DNA of 64,000 nt from JAGQKC01 sp965223675 (GCA_965223675.1 OZ245013.1:4030001-4094000), one strand, 5' to 3'; shown: positions 1 to 9,853, numbered from the stretch's first letter. The notes: generated by a model from the letters alone, not told the origin. Translations and numbers: made by a program.

Positions 1-3000
1 CTGAAAGAAAATGAATTATTAACGGAAGAAAAGTACCGGGAATGTCTTGATGAGTTTGGGCATCAGTCATTCAAGGTTGGCATTGGGGCGGAAGCTATTC
101 GAGAGCTTTTACGAAAGGTTGATGTTGAAGCCTTGTGGAATGAACGTGATACAAAGATGAAGGGATCGGTATCCTCTGCCGTCAATAAAAAGTTAACGAA
201 ACGTCTTAAAGTGATTGAGGCCTTCTTTAAATCAGGAAATAACCCGGAATGGATGATTATGGATGCTATTCCAGTCCTTCCTCCCGAACTGCGACCTCTT
301 GTCCCGTTGGATGGTGGACGATTTGCGACATCTGACTTAAATGATCTTTATCGCCGAGTGATTAATCGGAATAATCGGCTCAAACGTTTGGTTGAGTTGA
401 AGGCTCCCGGGGTGATTATTCGGAACGAAATGAGGATGCTGCAAGAAGCCGTTGATGCGTTGTTTGACAACGGACGTCGTGGTCGAGTGATTCGAGGCGC
501 GAATAAGCGTCCGTTGAAATCACTGAGCGACATGTTAAAGGGAAAACAAGGGCGATTCCGGCAAAACCTGTTGGGAAAACGAGTTGATTATTCTGGGCGT
601 TCAGTGATTGTTGTGGGTCCTGAACTTCGCTTGAATCAATGTGGGATTCCCAAGAAAATGGCTCTTGAGCTCTTTAAGCCATTTATTTTTCATAAACTTG
701 AAGAACGAGGTGCCGCAACGACTATTAAAAGTGCAAAGCGTCTAGTGGAGAAAGAACGTCCAGAGGTATGGGATGTCTTAGATGAGGTCATTCGTGAACA
801 TCCTGTCATGCTCAATCGAGCACCGACGCTTCATCGTTTGGGGATTCAGGCATTTGACCCTGTCCTTGTCGAGGGGAAAGCTATACGTCTTCATCCACTC
901 GTTTGTGCGGCCTTTAATGCTGACTTTGATGGTGATCAGATGGCGGTTCATGTACCGCTTTCCATCGAGGCGCAGATTGAGGCACGAGTGTTGATGATGT
1001 CTATTAATAATGTGCTTTCACCTGCAAACGGAAGGCCCTTGTCGATTCCATCACAGGATATGGTGCTTGGCTGTTATTGGCTCACCAAGGAGGCAAAGGG
1101 AGCCAAGGGCGAGGGTGGTATCTTTTCTTCACCCGATGAATTGAGGATTGCGTATGATGCTCAGGAAGTTGAAGAGCAGGCTCGAGTCAAGGTTCGCATC
1201 GATGATGAGGTGGTCGAGACCACGGTAGGAAGGGTGTTGCTGTCTGAAATTTTGCCGTCCAAAATTCCGTTTTCTCATGTCAACCAACTCATGACAAAAA
1301 AGGAAATGACCAAGCTTATTGATGCTGTGTATCGGCAAGCTGGACTTCATGAAGTTGTTGTCATGTTGGATAGGCTCAAAGATTTAGGATTCTCGTATGC
1401 CACAAAAGCAGGTGTCTCAATTTGTATCGATAACATGCATATCCCAACAAAGAAGGAAGCACTCATTAAGAAAGCCGAGGTCGAAGTTCATGACGTGCAG
1501 CAACAATATAGTGAGGGCCTTATTACGAACGGTGAGCGATACAATAAAGTGATCGACATTTGGGCGCACGTCAGTGAGCAAGTTGCCAACGAGATGATGA
1601 ATGAAATTAGTGCCGATGGAGAAAAGGGCGAAATGGATGCCTTGAACCCGATCTTTATGATGGCGGATTCCGGTGCTCGCGGTAGCTCTCAGCAAATCCG
1701 GCAACTTGGAGGAATGCGAGGGTTAATGGCTAAGCCGTCTGGTGAGATCATTGAAACACCAATCACCGCTAATTTCAGGGAGGGGTTGACCGTTCTTCAG
1801 TATTTTATCTCGACTCATGGTGCCCGAAAAGGATTGGCAGATACGGCGTTAAAGACTGCAAACTCAGGGTATTTAACGCGGCGTCTTGTTGATATTGCTC
1901 AGGATGTTATTGTAAGTGGCATTGATTGTCTGACAACTGATGGCATTCTTGTTTCCTCACTTGTTGAGGGGGGGGAAGTGATCCAGCCCATTGAAGAGCG
2001 GATTTTGGGCCGGCTCGTGGCGGAAGATGTCCATGATCCTGTTACTCAAGAAGTGATCGTGAAGGCCAATGAAGAACTAGATGAAATCCGAGTTCGTAAT
2101 GTCGTCGAGGCAGGTATTGATCAGGTTCGAATTCGATCTGTACTGACATGTCAGGCTCGATGGGGTGTCTGTGCGATGTGTTACGGACGAGATTTGGCAA
2201 AGGGAAGACTCGTTGAGAAAGGAGAGCCGGTGGGAGTTATTGCGGCTCAATCCATCGGTGAACCCGGCACGCAGTTAACGATGAGAACATTCCATATTGG
2301 TGGAACGGCAAGTAAGGTGGTTGAGCAGACGGTACTCGAAGTGAAGCATGGAGGAGAACTCAAATATTTAAGTTTTGATGCGAAAAAGAATGCTGACTAC
2401 CATAACCCAGCCATGGCAGTGAAAACCCAGCAAGGTGATTGGGTTGTGATGAGTAGAAATGCCAAAGTTGCTGTCTATGATGAGAGTGGTCGTGAGCGTG
2501 AGAAATATCCGGTTGTCTATGGAGCAAAGATTAAAGTCAAAGATGGTGGAAAAGTTGATATAGGCCAAAAGATTGTAGAATGGGATCCCTATTCACTCAC
2601 GATTTTAACTGAAGTGGGAGGAAAAATAGCCTTCGGCGATATCTCCGAGGGTGTGACAATGAAAGAAGAGGTGGATGAAGTAACGGGATTATCGCGGAAG
2701 GTTGTCATTGAGCAAGCAGGAACAAATCTCAGGCCTCGGCTTTCGATTAAAGATGATGGGGGAAAGACTGCCAAGCTAAGTTCTGGAGCGCAAGCTCGAT
2801 ATTTATTGCCGGTAGGGGCTCATATATTTGTAGAAAAGGGAAGTGTTGTGCATCCTGGCGACGTGCTAGCCAAAATTCCTAGAGAAACGACGAAAACAAA
2901 GGATATTACAGGAGGACTGCCGAGGGTTGCAGAGTTATTTGAGGCGAGAAAACCAAAGGAACAGGCTGTGGTCAGTGAAATTGACGGGGAAGTTTCCTTT

Positions 3001-3702
3001 GGCGGGTTTGTCAAGGGTATGCGAAAAGTGACTGTCGACAATAAAATTGGAGACGTGAAGGAATATTCCATCCCACGCGGACGTCATGTCAATGTGCATG
3101 AGGGTGACTGGGTTCGCGCTGGGGAGCCGCTTATGGATGGGTCAGCGAATCCACATGATATTTTGGCCGTACTAGGTCCGAGGGAGCTTCAAAAGTTTCT
3201 CGTTAATGAAGTTCAAGAGGTGTATCGCCTCCAAGGAGTTGTGATTAATGACAAGCACATTGAGGTGATCACTCGTCAAATGTTGAGGAAAATTCGCATT
3301 GAAGAGGCGGGAGATACGTCCTTCTTACCCGGGACTCAGGTGAATCGATTTGCTTTTGAGGATGAAAACGAGCGGGTGTTGGCAGAGGGAGGCTCGCCTG
3401 CCATTGGTAAGCCTGTTCTTCTAGGAATTACCAAGGCTTCGTTGAGTACGGATAGTTTCATCTCTGGAGCTTCATTCCAAGAAACTACGAGAGTGCTGAC
3501 AGAGGCGGCCATCAACGGGCGCGTTGACGATCTTCGAGGCTTAAAAGAGAATGTCATCGTAGGAAGATTGATCCCGGCTGGTACGGGGTATTCAGAATAT
3601 CGTGAGACCTATGTTCCTGGACCAGCTCAAGAAGCAGAATTGCCTGAAGGAGAGGGTGGAGCTGCCAGTCCAGTTGAAGCAATTCCTTCAGGTGGAAAAT
3701 AG
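1..3702 (+). CDS. rpoC: DNA-directed RNA polymerase subunit beta' (5' partial)
   Basis: This is the largest catalytic subunit of RNA polymerase. The frame is open from base 1, so the N-terminal part, with the zinc ribbon, lies outside the window; 1,233 residues are visible. The active-site magnesium loop NADFDGDQMAVH is encoded near 913-951. The second zinc site (the CQARWGVCAMCYG region) is near 2150-2190, followed by the trigger-loop region. The C-terminus ends with a short Glu/Gly/Pro-rich tail typical of many beta' subunits. It is followed after 113 bp by rpsL, the common str-operon order, and the gap holds a strong promoter. Identification is certain; only the start is missing. Confidence 0.98.
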   Translation: MKENELLTEEKYRECLDEFGHQSFKVGIGAEAIRELLRKVDVEALWNERDTKMKGSVSSAVNKKLTKRLKVIEAFFKSGNNPEWMIMDAIPVLPPELRPLVPLDGGRFATSDLNDLYRRVINRNNRLKRLVELKAPGVIIRNEMRMLQEAVDALFDNGRRGRVIRGANKRPLKSLSDMLKGKQGRFRQNLLGKRVDYSGRSVIVVGPELRLNQCGIPKKMALELFKPFIFHKLEERGAATTIKSAKRLVEKERPEVWDVLDEVIREHPVMLNRAPTLHRLGIQAFDPVLVEGKAIRLHPLVCAAFNADFDGDQMAVHVPLSIEAQIEARVLMMSINNVLSPANGRPLSIPSQDMVLGCYWLTKEAKGAKGEGGIFSSPDELRIAYDAQEVEEQARVKVRIDDEVVETTVGRVLLSEILPSKIPFSHVNQLMTKKEMTKLIDAVYRQAGLHEVVVMLDRLKDLGFSYATKAGVSICIDNMHIPTKKEALIKKAEVEVHDVQQQYSEGLITNGERYNKVIDIWAHVSEQVANEMMNEISADGEKGEMDALNPIFMMADSGARGSSQQIRQLGGMRGLMAKPSGEIIETPITANFREGLTVLQYFISTHGARKGLADTALKTANSGYLTRRLVDIAQDVIVSGIDCLTTDGILVSSLVEGGEVIQPIEERILGRLVAEDVHDPVTQEVIVKANEELDEIRVRNVVEAGIDQVRIRSVLTCQARWGVCAMCYGRDLAKGRLVEKGEPVGVIAAQSIGEPGTQLTMRTFHIGGTASKVVEQTVLEVKHGGELKYLSFDAKKNADYHNPAMAVKTQQGDWVVMSRNAKVAVYDESGREREKYPVVYGAKIKVKDGGKVDIGQKIVEWDPYSLTILTEVGGKIAFGDISEGVTMKEEVDEVTGLSRKVVIEQAGTNLRPRLSIKDDGGKTAKLSSGAQARYLLPVGAHIFVEKGSVVHPGDVLAKIPRETTKTKDITGGLPRVAELFEARKPKEQAVVSEIDGEVSFGGFVKGMRKVTVDNKIGDVKEYSIPRGRHVNVHEGDWVRAGEPLMDGSANPHDILAVLGPRELQKFLVNEVQEVYRLQGVVINDKHIEVITRQMLRKIRIEEAGDTSFLPGTQVNRFAFEDENERVLAEGGSPAIGKPVLLGITKASLSTDSFISGASFQETTRVLTEAAINGRVDDLRGLKENVIVGRLIPAGTGYSEYRETYVPGPAQEAELPEGEGGAASPVEAIPSGGK

Positions 3703-3731
3703 GAAGCAAAAGACATGAATAACCACATCAC

Positions 3732-3760
3732 TTGACAGAGTAATTCTTGGTCTATATAAT
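3732..3760 (+). promoter_or_regulatory. Consensus sigma-70 promoter for the str-S10 cluster
   Basis: TTGACA at 3732-3737 and TATAAT at 3755-3760 are separated by exactly 17 bp, a perfect match to the housekeeping consensus. Transcription would start near 3767, giving a leader of about 50 nt before rpsL. It means the ribosomal protein genes need not rely on read-through from rpoC. Confidence 0.85.
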
Positions 3761-3815
3761 CCGTCGGTTTTGCGCAAGATCTCGAAAATTTTAAGGAATT
3801 TCAGGAAAGATTTAG

Positions 3816-4187
3816 ATGCCTACCGTTAATCAGTTAGTGCGTGTTGGTCGAAAAAGTGCTCAAATTAAAAGTAAAAGTCCTGCCTTAAATCGTTGTCCTC
3901 AGAGACGAGGAGTGTGTCTTCGGGTCTATACGACAACACCCAAAAAGCCGAACTCGGCTCTGCGTAAGGTTGCACGGGTTCGACTGACGACAGGAGTTGA
4001 GGTGACAACCTATATCCCAGGGATGGGTCATAACCTTCAAGAGCATTCAATTGTGCTAATTCGTGGTGGACGTGTGAAGGACTTGCCTGGGGTTCGGTAT
4101 CATATGGTACGTGGAGCTTTGGATGCTGTTGGGGTAGCCAACCGGAAGCAGGGTCGATCCAAGTACGGAGCCAAAAAGCCAAAATAA
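3816..4187 (+). CDS. rpsL: 30S ribosomal protein S12
   Basis: S12 is the decoding-centre protein of the small subunit. The 123-residue product has the hallmark TPKKPNSALRK and GGRVKDLPGVRYH motifs. Lysines at positions 43 and 88, the classical streptomycin-resistance sites, are both wild type, so no S12-based resistance is visible. It is the first gene behind the promoter at 3732 and is followed by rpsG after 60 bp. Confidence 0.97.
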   Translation: MPTVNQLVRVGRKSAQIKSKSPALNRCPQRRGVCLRVYTTTPKKPNSALRKVARVRLTTGVEVTTYIPGMGHNLQEHSIVLIRGGRVKDLPGVRYHMVRGALDAVGVANRKQGRSKYGAKKPK

Positions 4188-4247
4188 TGCTTGTGTGACC
4201 CGTTCTCATTCTTAATTCTTCTTCCTATAATTGGAAATTTTGTTGTT

Positions 4248-4718
4248 ATGCCAAGAAGGCCTATTGTTCTCCGTAAAAAAGTCTCTTTTGATCCGCGATT
4301 CAACGATCCAGTCGTTGGAAAGTTTTTAAGTATCTTAATGAAGGATGGAAAGAGGAGCACGGTTGAGCGAGTATGTTATGGGGCTTTTGACCTTGTCCAA
4401 GAAAAGACAGGAAATGATCCGCTTAAGGTCTTTCATGCTGCTTTAGGTAATGTTAAGCCTGTCGTTGAAGTGAAGTCGAGGCGTGTTGGAGGGGCTTCGT
4501 ATCAGGTCCCTGTTGAAATACGTTCTGTCCGTCAGATTGCTTTGGGTCTACGTTGGATTCGTCAGAGTGCCAAGGGTCGAGCTGGTCGTAGTATGCAAGA
4601 AAAGCTTGCTGGAGAATTGTTGGATGCAGCCAATAACACTGGGGCCTCTGTGAAAAAGCGGGATGAAGTGCACCGAATGGCCGAAGCCAATCGGGCCTTT
4701 GCTCATTACCGTTGGTGA
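4248..4718 (+). CDS. rpsG: 30S ribosomal protein S7
   Basis: S7 nucleates assembly of the 16S rRNA 3' major domain. The product begins MPRRPIVLRKK, has 156 residues (the usual length), and contains the conserved RRVGGASYQVPVEIR segment. An upstream in-frame TTG at 4191 would add 19 hydrophobic residues that S7 proteins lack, so the ATG at 4248 was chosen. Its Shine-Dalgarno is weak, which suggests translation coupled to rpsL. Confidence 0.96.
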   Translation: MPRRPIVLRKKVSFDPRFNDPVVGKFLSILMKDGKRSTVERVCYGAFDLVQEKTGNDPLKVFHAALGNVKPVVEVKSRRVGGASYQVPVEIRSVRQIALGLRWIRQSAKGRAGRSMQEKLAGELLDAANNTGASVKKRDEVHRMAEANRAFAHYRW

Positions 4719-4829
4719 GTGAGTTCTGTGTGCTGCAGGTGGTCCGTCCTGAGCAGGTGTGAGGGGTGTCGTTGGTTGCTTGGGTAAGTGGACGGTCATG
4801 ATCCTGCAGCATTGTTTTGTGGGGAACGT

Positions 4830-6911
4830 GTGGCTTCAGATTTACCATTAAGTCGTACAAGAAATATTGGCATCATGGCGCATATTGATGCAGGGAAAAC
4901 AACGACCACTGAACGTATTTTGTTTTATACAGGTGTGTCTCACCGAATAGGTGAGGTTCACGAAGGCGCTGCTCAAATGGATTGGATGGAGCAGGAGCGG
5001 GAGAGGGGTATAACGATTACCTCTGCGGCCACCACCTGTTTTTGGGGAGATCATAGAATCAATATTATTGATACTCCTGGTCATGTCGATTTTACGATTG
5101 AGGTTGAGCGTTCCCTTAGGGTGTTGGATGGTGCTGTGGCAGTCTTTGATTCGGTTCAGGGTGTCGAGCCTCAGTCGGAGACGGTCTGGCGTCAGGCTGA
5201 TAAGTATCGAGTTCCCAGAATTGCTTTTATGAACAAAATGGACCGTGTGGGGGCGGATTATTTCGCTGGAATCAATTCCATGGTAGACAGGCTGGGTGCT
5301 AATCCGATCCCAATCCAGCTGCCTTATGGCAAGGAGGATGCCCTTCGTGGGATCTTTGACTTAATCGAAATGAAAGCGTTTGTTTACGATGATGAAAGTC
5401 TTGGTGCAGCCTATACGGTTGAGGATATTCCATCTGACTATATGGAGATGGCAAAAGAATATCGAGAAAAAATGATTGATGCCGTTGCGGAGCATGATGA
5501 TTCAGTGATGGAGCGTTATTTGAATGGAGAGGAGCTTGCAACTGATGAGATTAAGCGAGCAATACGCGCCGGTACTCTATGTATGAAAATTACCCCTGTA
5601 TTCTGTGGATCTGCATTCAAGAATAAAGGTGTTCAACCGTTATTGGATGCCGTCGTCGATTATCTTCCTTCTCCGATGGATTTGCCCCCCGTTGTAGGGG
5701 TGGATCCAAAACAAGGGGGAGAGCTTACAAGGAAAGCTGATGCGAATGAGCCTTTTTCTGCGCTGGCGTTCAAGATTATGAGCGATCCTTTTGCTGGGCA
5801 ATTAACCTATTTTCGAGTGTATTCTGGAAAGCTTTCAACGGGTTCTTATATCTATAATGTCACGCAAGATAGGAAGGAACGCGTTGGACGGCTTTTAAAA
5901 ATGCATGCGAATAAGCGCGAGGATATTGACGAGGTCTTTGCCGGGGATATTGCGGCAGCAGTAGGACTCAAGGAGTCACGGACAGGTGATACTCTGTGTG
6001 ATGAAAAGCACCCAATTTTATTAGAAGTTATTAAGTTTCCCGAGCCTGTTATTTCCTTAGCCGTTGAGCCAAAAACAAAGCAGGACTTAGAGAAGCTTGG
6101 ATTTTCTTTGGGTAAGCTGGCTCAAGAAGATCCTTCTTTTCATGTGAAGACCGATGAAGAGACCGGGCAGACCCTTATCTCGGGCATGGGAGAGTTGCAT
6201 CTTGAGATTATTGTTGATCGTCTTCTTCGCGAATTTAAGGTTCAAGCCAATGTCGGAAAACCTGAGGTTGCTTATCGGGAGACCATCAGGGGGGTCGCCG
6301 ATGCTGAGGGGAAATACGTCAAGCAAACGGGTGGCCGTGGACAGTATGGGCACGTCCTTCTTAAGGTCGAGCCGGGTGAACCTGGGGTTGGTCTTGAGTT
6401 TGTGAATAAGATTGTTGGTGGGGTTATCCCGAGGGAGTACATCCCGGCAGTAGAAAAAGGGGTCAGAGAGCGATTGGAGACGGGTGTGCTAGCAGGGTAT
6501 CCGATGCGGGATTTAAAGGTGACGTTATTTGATGGTTCATATCATGACGTCGATTCAAATGAAATGGCCTTTAAGATTGCTGCGTCTATGGCATTTGAGA
6601 ATGCATGTCAGAAGGCTGATCCGACATTGTTAGAGCCGATCATGAAGGTTGAAGTCCTAGTTCCGCAAGATTTTATGGGAGATGTGATTGGGGACCTCAA
6701 TAGTCGTCGGGGTAAAGTTCATGGTATAAAAGCGCGGGCGTCTTCACAGGCAGTTGATGCTGCTGTGCCTCTCAGTGAAATGTTTGGGTATGCGACGGAT
6801 CTGAGATCAAAAACGCAGGGGCGTGCCACGTATAGCATGGAGTTTGAGCAATACGAAGCTGTCCCCAAGCAGTTAGCTCAGCAAATAATCAAGAAGCAAC
6901 GAGGAGAGTAA
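4830..6911 (+). CDS. fusA: Elongation factor G
   Basis: EF-G is the translational GTPase that drives translocation. GTPase motifs are visible: AHIDAGKTT at about residues 17-25, DTPGHVDF, and NKMDRVGADYF. Domains II-V follow, including GGRGQYGHV in domain IV. I chose the GTG at 4830 because a GGGGA ribosome binding site lies just upstream (4821-4825) and the protein then starts VASDLPLSRTRN, like other EF-Gs, at 693 residues. An in-frame GTG at 4788 would add 14 residues. It sits between rpsG and tuf as usual. Confidence 0.96.
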   Translation: MASDLPLSRTRNIGIMAHIDAGKTTTTERILFYTGVSHRIGEVHEGAAQMDWMEQERERGITITSAATTCFWGDHRINIIDTPGHVDFTIEVERSLRVLDGAVAVFDSVQGVEPQSETVWRQADKYRVPRIAFMNKMDRVGADYFAGINSMVDRLGANPIPIQLPYGKEDALRGIFDLIEMKAFVYDDESLGAAYTVEDIPSDYMEMAKEYREKMIDAVAEHDDSVMERYLNGEELATDEIKRAIRAGTLCMKITPVFCGSAFKNKGVQPLLDAVVDYLPSPMDLPPVVGVDPKQGGELTRKADANEPFSALAFKIMSDPFAGQLTYFRVYSGKLSTGSYIYNVTQDRKERVGRLLKMHANKREDIDEVFAGDIAAAVGLKESRTGDTLCDEKHPILLEVIKFPEPVISLAVEPKTKQDLEKLGFSLGKLAQEDPSFHVKTDEETGQTLISGMGELHLEIIVDRLLREFKVQANVGKPEVAYRETIRGVADAEGKYVKQTGGRGQYGHVLLKVEPGEPGVGLEFVNKIVGGVIPREYIPAVEKGVRERLETGVLAGYPMRDLKVTLFDGSYHDVDSNEMAFKIAASMAFENACQKADPTLLEPIMKVEVLVPQDFMGDVIGDLNSRRGKVHGIKARASSQAVDAAVPLSEMFGYATDLRSKTQGRATYSMEFEQYEAVPKQLAQQIIKKQRGE

Positions 6912-6993
6912 TTTATAAACAGTCCTTTTTTGTGTATATTGTTGGCTTATTTGTGTAATGGCCCAATGAGAAAGAACTGACAAGGAGGCGCGG

Positions 6994-8199
6994 ATGGGGA
7001 AGGCGAAATTTGAGCGGAAGAAGCCGCATTTGAATGTGGGGACCGTGGGGCACGTGGACCATGGGAAGACGACGCTCACCTCGGCATTGACGAAGGTGAT
7101 GGGGGATCAAGGGATGGCGCAATATGTGGCCTATGATGACGTGGCGAAAGCCAGTGAGTCGCAGGGCCGGCGGGATCCCACGAAAATTCTGACGATTGCT
7201 ATCTCGCACGTGGAATATGAGTCGCCGAATCGCCATTATGCGCATGTGGACTGTCCCGGGCATGCGGACTATGTGAAGAACATGATCACGGGGGCGGCCC
7301 AAATGGATGGGGCGATTCTGGTGGTGTCCGCGGCCGATGGGCCGATGCCGCAGACGCGGGAGCATATTCTCTTGGCCCGGCAGGTGGGGGTGCCGTATAT
7401 CGTGGTCTTTTTGAATAAAGCAGACAAGGTGGAAGATAAAGAATTGTTGGAGTTGGTGGAGTTGGAAGTGCGGGAATTGCTGAGTAAGTATGGGTTTCCA
7501 GGGGATGACGTGCCGATCGTAACGGGCTCGGCGATTAAAGCGATTGAGGGGGATCAGAGTGAGATCGGCGTGCCGTCAATCATGAAGTTGTTGGAGGCCG
7601 TGGATACGTATATTCCGACGCCGGAGCGGGCGATTGATAAGCCGTTTTTGATGCCGATAGAAGATGTGTTCACGATCAGCGGACGGGGTACGGTGGTGAC
7701 GGGTCGTGTGGAGCGGGGGCAAGTGAAGGTGGGCGATGAAATCGAGATCGTGGGGCTCAAGGCGACCCAGAATACGGTGGTGACGGGGGTGGAGATGTTT
7801 CGGAAGGTGTTGGATGAGGGGCAGGCGGGGGATAACATTGGGGCGTTGCTCCGGGGGACGAAGAAGGAAGAAGTGGAGCGGGGGATGGTGTTGGCGAAGC
7901 CCAAGAGTATCACGCCGCATACGAAGTTCAAGGCGGAAGTGTATGTGTTAACGAAGGAAGAGGGGGGGCGGCACACGCCGTTTTTCAAGGGGTATCGGCC
8001 GCAGTTTTACTTCCGGACGACGGATGTGACAGGGATTGTGGAGTTAGAGGCGGGGGTGGAGATGGTGATGCCGGGGGACAATGTGTCGTTTACGGGGGAG
8101 TTGATCGCGCCGATTGCGATGGAGCAGGGGTTACGGTTTGCGGTGCGCGAGGGCGGTCGGACGGTGGGCGCCGGGGTCGTCACGGAAATCTTAGCTTAA
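6994..8199 (+). CDS. tuf: Elongation factor Tu, atypical codon usage
   Basis: EF-Tu delivers aminoacyl-tRNA to the ribosome. The 401-residue product has GHVDHGKTTLT, DCPGHADYVKNMITG and NKADKV, the last replacing the more usual NKCDMV. A near-perfect ribosome binding site (AAGGAGG) precedes the ATG. The coding sequence is strongly biased to G-ending codons (GGG, GTG, TTG, CGG, GCG), whereas fusA upstream and rpsJ downstream use GGT/GTT/CGT/CTT freely. This suggests separate selection, gene conversion with another tuf copy, or acquisition. A weak promoter-like pair lies at 6930-6959 (TTGTGT, 18 bp, TGTAAT). Confidence 0.97.
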   Translation: MGKAKFERKKPHLNVGTVGHVDHGKTTLTSALTKVMGDQGMAQYVAYDDVAKASESQGRRDPTKILTIAISHVEYESPNRHYAHVDCPGHADYVKNMITGAAQMDGAILVVSAADGPMPQTREHILLARQVGVPYIVVFLNKADKVEDKELLELVELEVRELLSKYGFPGDDVPIVTGSAIKAIEGDQSEIGVPSIMKLLEAVDTYIPTPERAIDKPFLMPIEDVFTISGRGTVVTGRVERGQVKVGDEIEIVGLKATQNTVVTGVEMFRKVLDEGQAGDNIGALLRGTKKEEVERGMVLAKPKSITPHTKFKAEVYVLTKEEGGRHTPFFKGYRPQFYFRTTDVTGIVELEAGVEMVMPGDNVSFTGELIAPIAMEQGLRFAVREGGRTVGAGVVTEILA

Positions 8200-8224
8200 G
8201 GCAGGAAATAGGAGTTTGAATACG

Positions 8225-8536
8225 GTGAATGGAGAGCGGAGAATACGAATTCGGTTAAAGGGCTTTGATTACCGCATTTTGGATCAGTCCGTGCGTGAGA
8301 TTGTTGATACCGTGATGCGGAGTGGTGCCAGAATTGCCGGACCTGTTCCATTGCCGACTCGTATTGAAAAATTTACCATTCAGCGTGCGACGCATTGTGA
8401 TAAAAAATCTCGTGAGCAGTTTGAGGTAAGAACGCATAAACGACTGCTAGATATTATGGAGCCAACGCCTGAGACGATGGATGCCTTAATGAAGTTGAAT
8501 TTAGCTGCAGGCGTGGATGTCGAAATCAAATTATAA
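8225..8536 (+). CDS. rpsJ: 30S ribosomal protein S10
   Basis: S10 is a small-subunit head protein and a NusG/NusB partner in antitermination. The GTG at 8225 gives 103 residues, the normal length. An in-frame TTG at 8216 begins only 1 nt after the AGGAG ribosome binding site (8210-8214), too close to be used, so GTG is preferred. The sequence RIRLKGFDYRILDQSVREIV is typical. It opens the S10 operon, 25 bp after tuf. Confidence 0.95.
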   Translation: MNGERRIRIRLKGFDYRILDQSVREIVDTVMRSGARIAGPVPLPTRIEKFTIQRATHCDKKSREQFEVRTHKRLLDIMEPTPETMDALMKLNLAAGVDVEIKL

Positions 8537-8594
8537 ATATTGCAATGTATACAGGCTTGCATAGCGTATAAATTCATCAGGATTCAGGGGGGTT

Positions 8595-9224
8595 ATGATT
8601 TCGGGTTTAGTTGGCAGGAAATTGGGGATGCTGCAAATTTTTGACGGCCAGAGACGATTGTTACCTGTCACTGTGGTGGAGGCTGGACCTTGTGGTGTTG
8701 CTCAAGTGAAGACTAAAGAACGAGATGGTTATGATTCTGTGCAGGTTGGATTTGATGAAATTGCTGAAAAAAAGTTAACCAAGCCCAAGTTGGGGCATTT
8801 ACAGGCAGGGAAGTCTAAAAATTGGAAATATCTTCGAGAGTTTGACTTGGTGGGTGAGTGTAAAGTTGGAGATCTTTTTAAGGTTGACATTTTTTCTGAA
8901 GGTGATGACATTGTTGTTCACGGAACTTCAAAGGGTAAAGGATTTCAGGGTGTAATGAAACGTCATAACTATAGTGGCGGTCCTGCCACTCATGGGTCTA
9001 TGTTTCATCGTGCGCCAGGGTCCATAGGAAACGCCTCGTATCCTTCTCGTGTGTGGAAAAATAAGGCATTGCCCGGCCAAATGGGTAATAAGCGGGTTAC
9101 GGTTCGTGGATTAAAAGTTGTTGAAGTTCGACCAGAGGAGAATTTGTTGTTTATCTCAGGTTCAGTCCCTGGAAGTATTGGCTCGCTTGTGATCGTCAAG
9201 AAGCTTAAGGATAAGAAAGAATAA
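8595..9224 (+). CDS. rplC: 50S ribosomal protein L3
   Basis: L3 is one of the first proteins to assemble on 23S rRNA and reaches toward the peptidyl-transferase centre. The 209-residue product starts MISGLVGRKLGMLQIF and has the conserved GTSKGKGFQGVMKRH loop and the GGPATHGSMFHRAPGSIG segment. The ATG follows a GGGGGG stretch that can act as ribosome binding site. Confidence 0.96.
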   Translation: MISGLVGRKLGMLQIFDGQRRLLPVTVVEAGPCGVAQVKTKERDGYDSVQVGFDEIAEKKLTKPKLGHLQAGKSKNWKYLREFDLVGECKVGDLFKVDIFSEGDDIVVHGTSKGKGFQGVMKRHNYSGGPATHGSMFHRAPGSIGNASYPSRVWKNKALPGQMGNKRVTVRGLKVVEVRPEENLLFISGSVPGSIGSLVIVKKLKDKKE

Positions 9225-9229
9225 GAGAA

Positions 9230-9853
9230 ATGCCGACGTTGCAGATTACTGATGTGACTGGCGGGTCCAAGGGAGCCATTGAATTGGGTGACCATGTTTT
9301 TGGCGCTTCTGCCGATCCAGCACTCCTTCATAGTGCAGTGGTTATGCAGAGGGCCTCTGCTCGTCAGGGTACCTCTTCTACGCGTGGAAGAGGCGAGGTG
9401 GAAGGTTCGGGCAAGAAGCCCTGGAAGCAAAAGCATACCGGGAGAGCAAGGGCTGGGTCTGTTCGCTCACCCATATGGCGTCATGGTGGGATTGCATTCG
9501 GCCCTAAGCCAAGAAATTATGGGTATCGACTGCCTAAGAAGATGTACCGCTCAGCGTTGCGTGCGGCCTTAAGTTCAAAGGCTTCTTCTGGTTCTATGGT
9601 TGTGCTTTCTCAGTTATCCATCCCTGAGCAGAAGACTCGACATTTAGCAAAACTGTTGTCTAGCCTAGGGATTTCTGGAAGTGCCTTGATCGTAGTAGAT
9701 GCTGATTTTGACTTACTCAAACGAGCTTCTCAAAACTTACGCGGTGTGAAGTTGATTCGAATTGAGCAGTTGAACGTCTACGATATTTTACGTTATGAAA
9801 AGTTGGTGGTTCTTCAAGGTGAAGTCGAAAAAATTCAGGAGTTTTGGTCGTGA
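9230..9853 (+). CDS. rplD: 50S ribosomal protein L4
   Basis: L4 lines the nascent peptide exit tunnel and in some bacteria autoregulates the S10 operon. The 207-residue product contains the tunnel-loop signature around TRGRGEVEGSGKKPWKQK and the RSPIWRHGGIAFGP segment. It starts 5 bp after rplC stops and overlaps rplW by 4 bp, so translation is probably coupled. I did not find a clear E. coli-type S10 leader hairpin. Confidence 0.95.
   Translation: MPTLQITDVTGGSKGAIELGDHVFGASADPALLHSAVVMQRASARQGTSSTRGRGEVEGSGKKPWKQKHTGRARAGSVRSPIWRHGGIAFGPKPRNYGYRLPKKMYRSALRAALSSKASSGSMVVLSQLSIPEQKTRHLAKLLSSLGISGSALIVVDADFDLLKRASQNLRGVKLIRIEQLNVYDILRYEKLVVLQGEVEKIQEFWS

Noticed and set aside
4191..4247. Upstream TTG start for rpsG adding 19 hydrophobic residues
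   Set aside because: S7 proteins start at MPRRPIV or similar; the extension is not seen in the family and overlaps the intergenic region.
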